From assembly GCA_964520045.1 (NCBI GenBank), contig CAZFMJ010000067.1, positions 1 to 16,507 of the forward strand: DNA of 16,507 nt. Reading direction: 5' to 3'. The stretch is from CAZFMJ01 sp964520045. GTDB taxonomy: Bacteria > Elusimicrobiota > Elusimicrobia > Elusimicrobiales > CAZFMJ01. Below, one piece after another: positions 9,833 to 16,089 of this stretch. Position 1 is the stretch's first letter. Each line of letters starts with the position of its first letter. The position numbers and the translations under genes are program-made. The notes beneath the pieces were generated by a model. The model saw only the letters and a program-made list of their open reading frames with translations. It was not told where the DNA came from and did no database searches.

Positions 9833-10595
9833 AAATATTTTTTAAGGCCTTTTTCGCCAGAATGCGCGCCTGCCCGTCGGAATCATTCGCGGATGTGAAT
9901 TCAAGAGCCGGCGCTGCTTCCTTCGCCTTTTTGCCTATTTTACCCAAAGCCATTACGGCGCTTACCCTTACTTTCGGCTCCGCGTCCTTAAGCGCTTCAA
10001 TGAGCGCAGGCACGGCAGATTTTGCTTTTGCCCCGATTTGTCCCAGCGCTAATGCACCATAGGAACGGACATCCGCATCGGTGTTTTTTAAAAGCCCCGA
10101 AACAGCCTGTATATGTTTCTTGCTTTTGGGCCCCGCCACTCTGACAAGCGCCATTCCGCAGTAATGCTTTGACTCCGGAATAACAGCGCAGACGAGAATA
10201 TCCGCAAATACTTCAGGCATATCCGGATTCGCCATTTTATAAAGCAGTGTTCCGGCATTTTCGGTAAGATCGGGGTTTTTTAGAAGAGCAATAAGCGCAG
10301 GCACTGCTTTATAGCCGATTTTCACGCAGATATCCTCGAGTTTGTCTTTAAGCCTGCGGTCGGTCATTCCTGCCACAAGATACGGCACGGCGTCGGCTCC
10401 GGCATTAATCAATTTTTTTTCAGCCTCGATACGAGCATTCTGGTCGGGAACATGTAACCGGGATATTAGATCTTGCGCGGCGGCATTCTCGGAAGAACCG
10501 TTTACCGGCAGAAAGCACAGAGTGATACACGTGTAGATAACACTTCGCGCGCGTGCGCAAAGAAAAGACATTCCATAGCTCGGTTTTTCAGCCAT
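9822..10595 (-). CDS. Exported HEAT-repeat (PBS-lyase-like) protein, 257 aa
   Basis: The C-terminal two-thirds carry clear HEAT/PBS-lyase-type helical repeats. The best are residues about 161-195 (TDADVRSYGALALGQIG) and 196-232 (AEPKVRVSAVMALGKIG), with more degenerate copies around 66-135 (AVPYLVAGM, AVPALIALLKN). HEAT repeats form curved solenoids used for protein binding; no catalytic residues are apparent. The N-terminus has basic residues (R16) followed by SVIYTCITLCFLPVNGSS, a likely signal peptide or membrane anchor, so the protein is probably periplasmic. There is no classical lipobox. ATG 10595 is preceded by AAAGGG at 10607-10612 (11-nt spacing); an in-frame ATG at 10571 is an alternative that would leave a more standard signal peptide. 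It is the first gene of the riboswitch-controlled unit. Its last codons contain the start of the giant gene (ATGGGAAATAG), so the two proteins are probably made together. A chaperone or assembly partner role is only an inference. Confidence 0.9.
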   Translation of the reverse strand: MAEKPSYGMSFLCARARSVIYTCITLCFLPVNGSSENAAAQDLISRLHVPDQNARIEAEKKLINAGADAVPYLVAGMTDRRLKDKLEDICVKIGYKAVPALIALLKNPDLTENAGTLLYKMANPDMPEVFADILVCAVIPESKHYCGMALVRVAGPKSKKHIQAVSGLLKNTDADVRSYGALALGQIGAKAKSAVPALIEALKDAEPKVRVSAVMALGKIGKKAKEAAPALEFTSANDSDGQARILAKKALKNIYGK

Positions 10596-10666
10596 AGTAA
10601 TAGTGACCCTTTCTATAGAAACCGCGAACTAAAGTCTAAAGAACTGATGTTACGAAAAAGTTACAT

Positions 10667-10732
10667 AAAAAAACCCCGGCCACGCTGACTATCTTGCCCC
10701 TCTATCCCGAAGATAGCCAGTCATGGCCGGGG
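10667..10732 (-). terminator. Long intrinsic terminator in the leader of the HEAT/giant operon
   Basis: On the minus strand CCCCGGCCA (10732-10724) pairs perfectly with TGGCCGGGG (10682-10674). After a small internal loop a second stem of about 11 bp forms (CTGGCTATCTT with AAGATAGTCAG, one G-U pair), capped by a loop of about 14 nt. Seven T residues follow at 10673-10667. It lies between the aptamer and the first gene, so it is the probable expression platform: transcription stops here unless the aptamer state prevents it. A second T7 run at 10744-10738, just after GGGCCGA, may belong to an alternative fold. Confidence 0.9.
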
Positions 10733-10759
10733 ACCGGAAAAAAATCGGCCCTTAATCTC

Positions 10760-10850
10760 AACCTTCGGCAACCGGGCTGCCCCATAAAAAGGGCCCCATG
10801 GCTTTGCGCCCCCGCCTTTCGACGGGTTTGCTATTGTCGGGACTGCGTAA
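10760..10850 (-). ncRNA. GEMM-I-type cyclic dinucleotide riboswitch aptamer, with A at the G20 position (cGAMP-like variant)
   Basis: The minus strand shows the GEMM-I core in order. GCAAACC is at 10831-10825. P2 is CCCGTC-GAAA-GGCGGG with a GAAA tetraloop. CGCAAAGCC begins at 10808. A short P3 region follows, and then GGCAGCCCGGTTGCCGAAGG ends near 10762. The element lies within a leader of about 256 nt, between a strong promoter and a terminator. Aligned to the Vibrio Vc2 aptamer, the ligand-contacting position 20 is the base just before GCAAACC. Here it is A (plus-strand T at 10832), whereas c-di-GMP aptamers have G. The A47 equivalent is present at 10805. A20 is the known hallmark of Geobacter GEMM-Ib aptamers that prefer 3',3'-cGAMP. 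P3 is unusually short and its pairing is ambiguous (the GGGGCCC segment could fold several ways). I am confident of the class; ligand choice is inference. Confidence 0.85.
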
Positions 10851-10857
10851 CAATAAT

Positions 10858-10885
10858 AGTATAGCAGATTTTTTCCTTTTGTCAA
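10858..10885 (-). promoter_or_regulatory. Sigma70-type promoter of the riboswitch/HEAT/giant operon
   Basis: On the minus strand there is a perfect -35 TTGACA (10885-10880), a 16-nt spacer and -10 TATACT (10863-10858). The TGC before the -10 gives an extended -10 match (TGnTATACT). The start point would be near 10851, so the aptamer begins almost at the 5' end of the transcript. This looks like a strong housekeeping promoter, which suggests that control is mostly after initiation, through the riboswitch. Confidence 0.85.
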
Positions 10886-10896
10886 GGCCTAAACAT

Positions 10897-10910
10897 ATTG
10901 ACATGTCAAT
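10897..10910. promoter_or_regulatory. 14-bp perfect palindrome ATTGACATGTCAAT upstream of the promoter
   Basis: The sequence is identical to its own reverse complement across all 14 bases. It lies 12 bp upstream of the -35 box, centred about 52 bp before the predicted start point, a usual position for an activator dimer site. No regulator can be named. It may also contribute an extra TTGACA hexamer, but no matching -10 was seen. Confidence 0.5.
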
Positions 10911-10919
10911 GGAAAGACA

Positions 10920-10943
10920 GGCTGAGGACTGAAGGCTGAAGGC
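10920..10943 (+). repeat. Heptanucleotide repeat (GGCTGAG/GACTGAA/GGCTGAA)
   Basis: Three consecutive 7-nt units on the plus strand share the form G-[GA]-CTGA-[AG]. They end where homology of the adjacent four-helix pseudogene stops, so the repeat may have replaced or eroded its 3' end. Related units occur in the other intergenic gaps of this window. Confidence 0.7.
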
Positions 10944-10944
10944 G

Positions 10945-11172
10945 CCCGCCTGACTCCGGAGGAAAGGCTATCCCAAGAAATCAAAGGTATTCAACCTGAG
11001 TCGCACGCGCGCATCCCTCAACAATGTTTGATGGAACCGAAACCGCCGCTCTTCGCATCCGGAAAGTCAGACCATAATTTCCTCCGCAGGAAATCCTTTA
11101 GTTGCCCGATAAACCAAGACCGCCACTTCATCAGCCAGTTTAAACGCTCAGAGCTTTGTATGATCCGCGCAT
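10945..11172 (-). pseudogene. Decayed four-helix-bundle protein gene (23S rRNA intervening-sequence protein / S23-like family)
   Basis: Reading the minus strand across frames recovers a recognisable family member. It starts ATG 11172 (MRGSYKALSV) with a strong AGGAGG Shine-Dalgarno, then a stop. Next comes LADEVAVLVYRATKGFPAEE (11142 to about 11078). A frameshift near 11066-11072 moves into MRRAAVSVPSNIVEGCARAT and QVEYL, then an in-frame TGA at 10981-10983, then FLGIAF before similarity is lost in heptad repeats. The family consensus (SYKdLkVW, KFPxEE, GLtxQmRRAAvSIPsNIAEG, EflrFL) matches in order. A functional copy is about 120 residues; this one has a frameshift and at least two stops, so it is not translated whole. 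Family members are small helical proteins of unclear function, sometimes encoded in rRNA intervening sequences but common as free-standing genes. It follows xerC directly and its start signals are intact. Confidence 0.82.
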
Positions 11173-11176
11173 GATT

Positions 11177-11203
11177 CCCTCCTTCAGCCCTCAGCCTTTC
11201 CTC
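11177..11203 (-). repeat. Heptad repeat spanning the xerC stop and the next Shine-Dalgarno
   Basis: The minus strand reads AGGCTGA-GGGCTGA-AGGAGGG. The xerC stop TGA (11186-11184) is part of the second unit, and the Shine-Dalgarno of the following pseudogene is the third. The repeat has therefore entered the extreme C-terminus of XerC (residues KAEG). Confidence 0.6.
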
Positions 11204-12116
11204 TCGGATGCGTCTTATCGTATACTCTGCGCAAATGTTCAAGCGAAACATGGGTATACACCTGCGTTGAAGCAAGGCTTTTATGGCCCAGCATCTCCTG
11301 CACCGACCGTAAATCGCATCCCCTGTCAAGCATATGGGTGGCGAACGAATGTCTTAGCAGATGCGGGGAAACAGGCCTGGCAAAGCGCGCATTTTTCGCG
11401 GCTTTTTTGACGATAAACGCCACTCCGGACGGACTTAAACGTCCTTGTTTCGAATTAAGAAAAAGCGGAGAACCCGCGGAAGCCTTAGCTTTTCGCGTCT
11501 GCAGATACAAATTTATGCATTCAAGAGCTTTTTCACCCACAGGAGTAAGCCTTTCCCGCGCGCCTTTTCCGAATACGCGCACAAAACCGGAAAGAAAATC
11601 CACATCCCCCACATTAAGCAGTGAAATCTCAGAGCGCCTCAGTCCGCTTGAATACATCAGCTCCAAAAAAGCCGAATTCCTGACATTCAATTGCTCCGAC
11701 TTGCCCCCTGCGCCGTGTTTTGCGCCGGCGGAATTTATGAGTTCCCGCACCTCCCCCTCGGAGAGGAAATTAGGCAGCCGGCTTTCTTTCCTGGGAATCG
11801 TAAGAAGAAGAAAGGGATCGGATTTTATGGCGTTTTCGCGTATGAGATACGCGGCAAAAGATCTCAGGCTTGATATTTTCCTCAGAAGCGTGTTTCTGGA
11901 AATGCGCCGGCGGCTGCCGGCATCACGGCCCGACTGAAGCTCGGCGATATGCGCCCTGACAAGCAGTCTATCAAGTTTGTCTATCTGTTGAATTTTCTGC
12001 CGCGAGCAGAACCCCAAGAATTCATCTAAATCCCTGCTGTATGCCCTTATGGTGTGACGCGAGAAATTTCTCTGCGAACGCAGATACAGTAAAAATCGCT
12101 TTATCCAGATATCCAT
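11184..12116 (-). CDS. xerC: Tyrosine recombinase XerC/XerD type, 310 aa
   Basis: This is a site-specific recombinase expected to resolve chromosome dimers at dif. The N-terminal SAM-like core-binding domain covers residues about 1-105 (FLLYLRSQRNFSRHTIRAYS). The catalytic domain covers about 112-305. All active residues are visible: R160 (SSGLRRSEI), K184 (GKGARER), H252 and R255 (SPHLLRHSFATHML), H278 (MLGHKS) and nucleophile Y287 (QVYTHV). Length is normal for the family. The start at ATG 12116 has no clear Shine-Dalgarno; a GC hairpin sits just upstream. It follows topA by 292 nt, matching the common order dprA-topA-xerC in other bacteria, but here hslVU does not follow. The last residues come from a heptad repeat. 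XerC rather than XerD is chosen from gene order; the sequence alone does not separate them. Confidence 0.95.
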   Translation of the reverse strand: MDIWIKRFLLYLRSQRNFSRHTIRAYSRDLDEFLGFCSRQKIQQIDKLDRLLVRAHIAELQSGRDAGSRRRISRNTLLRKISSLRSFAAYLIRENAIKSDPFLLLTIPRKESRLPNFLSEGEVRELINSAGAKHGAGGKSEQLNVRNSAFLELMYSSGLRRSEISLLNVGDVDFLSGFVRVFGKGARERLTPVGEKALECINLYLQTRKAKASAGSPLFLNSKQGRLSPSGVAFIVKKAAKNARFARPVSPHLLRHSFATHMLDRGCDLRSVQEMLGHKSLASTQVYTHVSLEHLRRVYDKTHPRGKAEG

Positions 12117-12127
12117 ATGGCTGTTTG

Positions 12128-12150
12128 CCCGCCAAAGCCGCAGCGGCGGG
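12128..12150 (-). promoter_or_regulatory. GC hairpin in the xerC 5' leader
   Basis: On the minus strand CCCGCC (12150-12145) pairs with GGCGGG (12133-12128) around an 11-nt loop. It ends 11 nt before the xerC start codon and takes up the only purine-rich stretch that could serve as a Shine-Dalgarno. It may limit XerC translation. No T-run follows, so it is not a classical terminator. Confidence 0.45.
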
Positions 12151-12220
12151 AAGGCTGAGGACTAAAAATGGAAGACAGAAAACTAAAAACAAAAAAAGAG
12201 AAATGGAAAGGAAAAACGGA
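12151..12220 (+). repeat. Degenerate heptad tract, purine-rich
   Basis: On the plus strand the sequence falls into 7-nt units: AAGGCTG, AGGACTA, AAAATGG, AAGACAG, AAAACTA, AAAACAA, AAAAAGA, GAAATGG. Each begins with purines, with C/T at position 5 or 6 in most. It belongs to the same family as the other intergenic heptads. It fills the gap between xerC and topA together with the pyrimidine-rich stretch next to it. Confidence 0.55.
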
Positions 12221-12239
12221 GGGAATAATTAAAAATGAT

Positions 12240-12408
12240 TTACTTTTTTTGCCTTCTCCTTTCCGTCTGCTATTTCCCTTCTTTTAATTTCGTCTTCTTT
12301 TCTTTTCCCCTGTCCCGCTTAATCTTCCAACCTCACCTTTTCTCTGCGTCTCTGCGGTAAAAATTTCTTTGCCGTTTTTTAGTTTTTACCCAATCTCGTC
12401 TTTATTTT
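12240..12408. other. Pyrimidine-rich non-coding gap between topA and xerC, with a GCAGAGAC-type repeat
   Basis: No gene is supported here. The plus strand is strongly pyrimidine-rich, opposite in bias to the adjoining 12151-12220 tract. On the minus strand ACCGCAGAGACGCAGAGAAA (about 12362-12343) is a short tandem repeat of the CGCAGAGA type, seen widely in intergenic DNA of several phyla. A 14-nt copy of CTTTGCCGTTTTTT (about 12367-12380) repeats the sequence inside the topA 3' end (about 12427-12440). I see no convincing intrinsic terminator for topA. Confidence 0.5.
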
Positions 12409-14865
12409 TCAGCCTTTCCCCTTTTTCTTTGCCGTTTTTTTACTTGCCGTTGCCGCTTTTACTTTGGTTACTTCCTTTGCCTCCGTTGCCTCTTTTGCCT
12501 CCGTTGCCTCCGTTGCCCCTTTTGCCTCTGTCGCTTCTTTTGCTTCCGTTGCTTCTGTCGCTGCTTTTTTTATTTTTTCGGCGTCGTCCTTGGATATTTT
12601 AAGTATATTCCTGCATTTTGGAAAACCCGAACAAGCAAGGAAATATCCCCTTTTACCCTGCCTGAGCCACAAAAAACTTTGGCATTTAACGCATTTTCTT
12701 TTAGTTATCACCGGCCTCGAACTGACTATCTTTTTGCCTTCCGAATCCAGCGAATACGTGTTTTTACATGCCGGATACCCTGAACAGGCAAGAAACCTGC
12801 CCCGCCTTCCGGTGCGTATCACCATCTGTTTTCCGCATAAATCGCAAATTTCTTCCGTAGCCTGCGGAGCCACCTTCTGCCCTTCCGAATCCAGCTGAAT
12901 CTTGCCTTTGCATTTCGGAAATTTGGAGCAGGAAAGATATTTTCCGAATCTGCTTTCCCTTATCAGCATCGGCGCTCCGCATTTAGGACACACCTCCTCG
13001 GATTTCTGCGGTTCGATAACAGAAGCCTCCATTTTCTTGCCTGCATTTGCCAGCGCCTTGGAAAATGGATTATAAAAACCTCTCACCGTTTCCACCCAAT
13101 CACAGCTTCCCTCGGCGATATCATCAAGTTTATTCTCAATGCCGGCGGTATAGGACAAATCCAATATATCCAGAAAAAAATCTTTAAGCTTATCCGTGAC
13201 AAGAATACCCAGATCGGTAGCAAGCAGCCTTCTGTCTTTCGGGTGCTTGCGCGCATACCCCCGCTCCACTATCGTTTTTAAAATGGGCGCATACGTGGAC
13301 GGCCTTCCTATCCCGTGCTTTTCGAGGGTTTTTATGAGGCTTGCTTCATTATACGCCGGGGGCGGAGAAGTTCTATGAGAAGAGACTGCGGCGTCAATTA
13401 GAACAAGCTTATCTCCCTGGCTTAAAGCCGGCAGCTGAGTTGAATTTTCTTCATCGTTTTGATTCTCTGATTCTTCGCGGTAAATTTTAAGATAGCCGTC
13501 GAACTTCAATGTTCTCCCGGTAGCGCGAAGCAGACAAGGAACGGCTTCCTGCATATTTTTATTGCCGGCAGATATCCCCGCCGAAACGGTGCCGAACACT
13601 GCTTCCGTCATCTGGCTGGACATAAAACGCCGCCATATCAAATCATAAAGTTTTGCCTGTTCGGCTGAAAGATACCGCTTCACATCCTCGGGTTTCCTGC
13701 GCACGCTGGTGGGATGTATCGCCTCATGCGCTTCCTGCGCGCCCTTGACTTTTGTCTGGTATACCGGAGAAACCGCGGGCATATATGAACTGCCGTAAGA
13801 CTCGGTTATAAATGCAGCCGCCTCCGATTGTATCTCCTTTGAGACTGAAAAAGAATCGGTGCGCATATAGGTTATAAGACCTACAGGCTCGCTGTCGCCC
13901 AGCAAAACGCCTTCGTATAAAGACTGCGCGGTTCTCATGGTTTTTTCGGAAGAAAATCCAAGCCTATTATAGGCTTCCTGCTGAAGAGAGCTTGTTATAA
14001 AAGGCGGTTTAGGCCTTTGCTTGATTTCTTTAATTTCAACCGTGTCCACAGCCAGCGGCCCGTCCCGCAAAACCTGTATAACAGGCGCCATGTCTTCGGA
14101 AGTCTTGAAACACGTTGTTTTTATTCTGTAGTCTTCCGCAAAAAGATTCAGAGTTCTATAATTATCCACGTTCTGACCGTGCCACTGAACCACACGGGCC
14201 TCAAACGAGGGAGGCTTGCCCGGAATTTCAAGTTTTGCGCAAAGAGTCTGGTATTCTTCCTCCTTAAACGACTCTATCTCTTTTGAACGTTCAACCAAAA
14301 GCCTGACGGCGGCAGACTGAACCCTGCCCGCAGAAAGCCCTCTTTTTATCTTATGCCACAGCAAAGGAGAAAGCTTATACCCCACAAGCCGGTCCAGAAC
14401 CCTTCTTGCCTGCTGGGCGTTTACAAGCCTGCCGTCGATATTGCGCGGCGATTCCAAAGCGCGCAAAATGGCCTGGCTGGTTATTTCATGAAAAGTTATC
14501 CTTCTGATTTTTGCCGCGTCGACATCCAATAATTGGACAAGATGCCATGCGATAGATTCGCCTTCGCGGTCATGGTCGGTGGCCAGATAAACAACCTCCA
14601 TATTTTTGGCAAGCCGTTTAAGCTCGGGAAGTATTTTCTTTGTCCTGTCCAGCACCGCATAGGACGGTTTGAAATCGTCGTCCTCATCGACTCCCAGTTC
14701 TTTTCCCGGAAGGTCCCTCACATGCCCGTAAGAGCTTTTCACAACATACTTAGGCCCGAGTATTTTCCCGATTGTCCGTTCCTTGGCGGGAGATTCCACT
14801 ATAACCAGATATCTCGCCGTTTGGCCGGATTTTTTTTCCACAGTCTTTTTAGTCACAGAGGTCAT
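12409..14865 (-). CDS. topA: DNA topoisomerase I (type IA), 818 aa
   Basis: This enzyme relaxes negative supercoils through a 5'-phosphotyrosine link. The Toprim domain lies at the N-terminus (RYLVIVESPAKERTIGK, with E24; acidic metal-binding residues in ATDHDREGE, D97, D99, E101). The catalytic core contains LITYMRTDSFSVS with nucleophile Y333 and adjacent R335, then QEAHEAIHPT (about 377-386) and GIGRPSTYAPI (518-528). Three C4 zinc-finger domains follow: CPKC...CSKFPKC (626-652), CDLC...CSGYPAC (674-700) and CVKC...CSGFPKC (725-751). The tail from about 768 is a low-complexity A-[TK]-E repeat ending in a lysine-rich stretch, which is unusual and probably disordered. ATG 14865 is preceded by GGCGGAG at a good distance and lies 15 nt after the dprA stop, so the two form an operon. 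The stop TGA lies in an AGGCTGA heptad-like unit. Confidence 0.98.
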   Translation of the reverse strand: MTSVTKKTVEKKSGQTARYLVIVESPAKERTIGKILGPKYVVKSSYGHVRDLPGKELGVDEDDDFKPSYAVLDRTKKILPELKRLAKNMEVVYLATDHDREGESIAWHLVQLLDVDAAKIRRITFHEITSQAILRALESPRNIDGRLVNAQQARRVLDRLVGYKLSPLLWHKIKRGLSAGRVQSAAVRLLVERSKEIESFKEEEYQTLCAKLEIPGKPPSFEARVVQWHGQNVDNYRTLNLFAEDYRIKTTCFKTSEDMAPVIQVLRDGPLAVDTVEIKEIKQRPKPPFITSSLQQEAYNRLGFSSEKTMRTAQSLYEGVLLGDSEPVGLITYMRTDSFSVSKEIQSEAAAFITESYGSSYMPAVSPVYQTKVKGAQEAHEAIHPTSVRRKPEDVKRYLSAEQAKLYDLIWRRFMSSQMTEAVFGTVSAGISAGNKNMQEAVPCLLRATGRTLKFDGYLKIYREESENQNDEENSTQLPALSQGDKLVLIDAAVSSHRTSPPPAYNEASLIKTLEKHGIGRPSTYAPILKTIVERGYARKHPKDRRLLATDLGILVTDKLKDFFLDILDLSYTAGIENKLDDIAEGSCDWVETVRGFYNPFSKALANAGKKMEASVIEPQKSEEVCPKCGAPMLIRESRFGKYLSCSKFPKCKGKIQLDSEGQKVAPQATEEICDLCGKQMVIRTGRRGRFLACSGYPACKNTYSLDSEGKKIVSSRPVITKRKCVKCQSFLWLRQGKRGYFLACSGFPKCRNILKISKDDAEKIKKAATEATEAKEATEAKGATEATEAKEATEAKEVTKVKAATASKKTAKKKGKG
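12468..12566 (-). repeat. 9-nt tandem repeat encoding the A-[TK]-E tail of TopA
   Basis: The plus strand shows consecutive 9-nt units of the type GCCTCCGTT, GCCTCTTTT and GCTTCTGTC. On the minus strand these encode ATE, AKE and AKG triplets in TopA residues about 769-800. The unit length keeps the frame, so copy-number change would alter tail length without breaking the gene. Confidence 0.8.
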
Positions 14866-14880
14866 ATTTATGCTCCGCCT

Positions 14881-16062
14881 TTATTTTTTGCTGTATTTTC
14901 CGCCGGAAGAAGAAATAAGATTCATCGCCTCAAGCTCAAAAAGAACGCCCGCGGCGCGCTGCACCGTCCAGCCGAGCCTGCCTATTATTTCATCCGTGTA
15001 AAGTTCTTCATGTCCTATACAATCAAGAGCTTGAGCGCAGTCCGGATTTACGCCCGCCGGCGCCGCTATTTTAGGTTTGCCTTCGCCGCCTCCTGAAAAA
15101 GACGCTTGGCCGGCGCGTCCGGTTTCAGATTCATCGCAAAGCATATCAAGTTTTATCCCGAACATCGTTTTAACCGGAACGCAGGAGATTATGTCTAACG
15201 CATTTTCCGCTATAGCGGCACCGTCTTTAATAAGCCGGTGCGGTCCTTTACTTGTCAGAGAATCGGCCGGACCAGGCACTGCCGCCACTTCGCGTCCCTG
15301 CTCCAGCGCGCATTTGGCGGTGATCAAAGCTCCTGACTGAATTCCGCCCTCAACGACAACCGTCGTATAAGAAAGTCCGGCTATTATGCGGTTGCGTCTA
15401 GGAAAATGCATGGGAGCCGGTCCTACCGCCAGCGGGAATTCGGAAATAACAGCCCCGCCCCCTTCTTTTATTTTTTCCGCCAAACGCTTATTTTCAGCCG
15501 GATAACACTTTAAAAGACCGGTTCCCACTACCGCCCATGTTATTCCGCGCGCATTCAGCGCGGACTCATGACATACCGTGTCGATGCCTCGCGCAAGTCC
15601 GCTTACGACGATAAATCCCGCCCTTGCCAAATCCGAGGAAATTTTTGCGGCCATGCGCCTTCCGTAGACTGTGGGCCGGCGCGTGCCCACCAAAGCCACG
15701 GACGGCGGATCGCACACTATCTTTCCCAAAACATAAATCAAAAGCGGGGCATCGGGTATTTCTTTAAGCAACTCAGGGAAACCGCCGTCCTCCGGCACCA
15801 AAACACTTGCCCCCATTTCAGCGGCAAGCTTCAATTCTTTTTCAGCATCAATTTTTTTGCTTTCCTCTTTAAGCCTCGCCGCCGTTTCGACTGAAACTCC
15901 GCCTTCCCGCGACAATTCCTCCGGCTCCGCAGTCAGCAAATATTTCGCCGAGCCGTATAGCTTTAAAAGCCTCATTATCCAGCCCGTCCGCATGCAGACC
16001 GCGGAATTCAGCCTTATCCGCGCCAATCGTTCCTCGTCACTGATTTTTGTCCTTTCTGTCAT
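14881..16062 (-). CDS. dprA: DNA-processing protein DprA/Smf, 393 aa
   Basis: DprA loads RecA on incoming single-stranded DNA during natural transformation and is widely conserved even where competence is unproven. The Rossmann-like core contains SVALVGTRRPTVYGRR (121-136), IVVSGLARGID (151-161), VVGTGLLKCYPAEN (178-191), ISEFP (206-210), MHFPRRNRIIAGLS (218-231), EGGIQSGALITA (238-249) and PGPADSLTSKGPHRLIKDGA (263-282). An N-terminal SAM/helix-hairpin-helix-like segment precedes it. A linker of about 50 residues leads to a C-terminal winged-helix domain (about 344-390). The length fits the longer three-domain form. ATG 16062 is taken as the start; the Shine-Dalgarno is weak and TATAAA lies directly before the ATG, so a leaderless start is conceivable. 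It is co-directional with topA 15 nt downstream. Confidence 0.97.
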   Translation of the reverse strand: MTERTKISDEERLARIRLNSAVCMRTGWIMRLLKLYGSAKYLLTAEPEELSREGGVSVETAARLKEESKKIDAEKELKLAAEMGASVLVPEDGGFPELLKEIPDAPLLIYVLGKIVCDPPSVALVGTRRPTVYGRRMAAKISSDLARAGFIVVSGLARGIDTVCHESALNARGITWAVVGTGLLKCYPAENKRLAEKIKEGGGAVISEFPLAVGPAPMHFPRRNRIIAGLSYTTVVVEGGIQSGALITAKCALEQGREVAAVPGPADSLTSKGPHRLIKDGAAIAENALDIISCVPVKTMFGIKLDMLCDESETGRAGQASFSGGGEGKPKIAAPAGVNPDCAQALDCIGHEELYTDEIIGRLGWTVQRAAGVLFELEAMNLISSSGGKYSKK

Positions 16063-16089
16063 AATTTATAGCTGCTCAGGTTGTTTAGG

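Noticed and set aside
10945..11172. Possible hslV start after xerC, expected from the usual topA-xerC-hslVU order
   Set aside because: The recovered peptides match the four-helix IVP/S23-like family, not the HslV protease; no Thr-Thr N-terminus or proteasome-like motif is present.
11018..11329. Minus-strand open frame of 103 codons overlapping the xerC 3' end
   Set aside because: It runs out of frame through xerC and then through the four-helix pseudogene in the wrong frame; no domain is visible.
11338..11937. Plus-strand open frame of 199 codons
   Set aside because: It is the complement of xerC, which carries all catalytic residues; the antisense product is not recognisable.
12369..12602. 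Plus-strand frame rich in Leu, Pro and Phe, looking like a membrane peptide
   Set aside because: This is an artefact of pyrimidine-rich DNA antisense to the topA repeat tail.
16064..16071. TATAAA as the dprA promoter -10
   Set aside because: It is only 2-3 nt before the ATG and no acceptable -35 lies at the right distance; only a leaderless transcript would fit.
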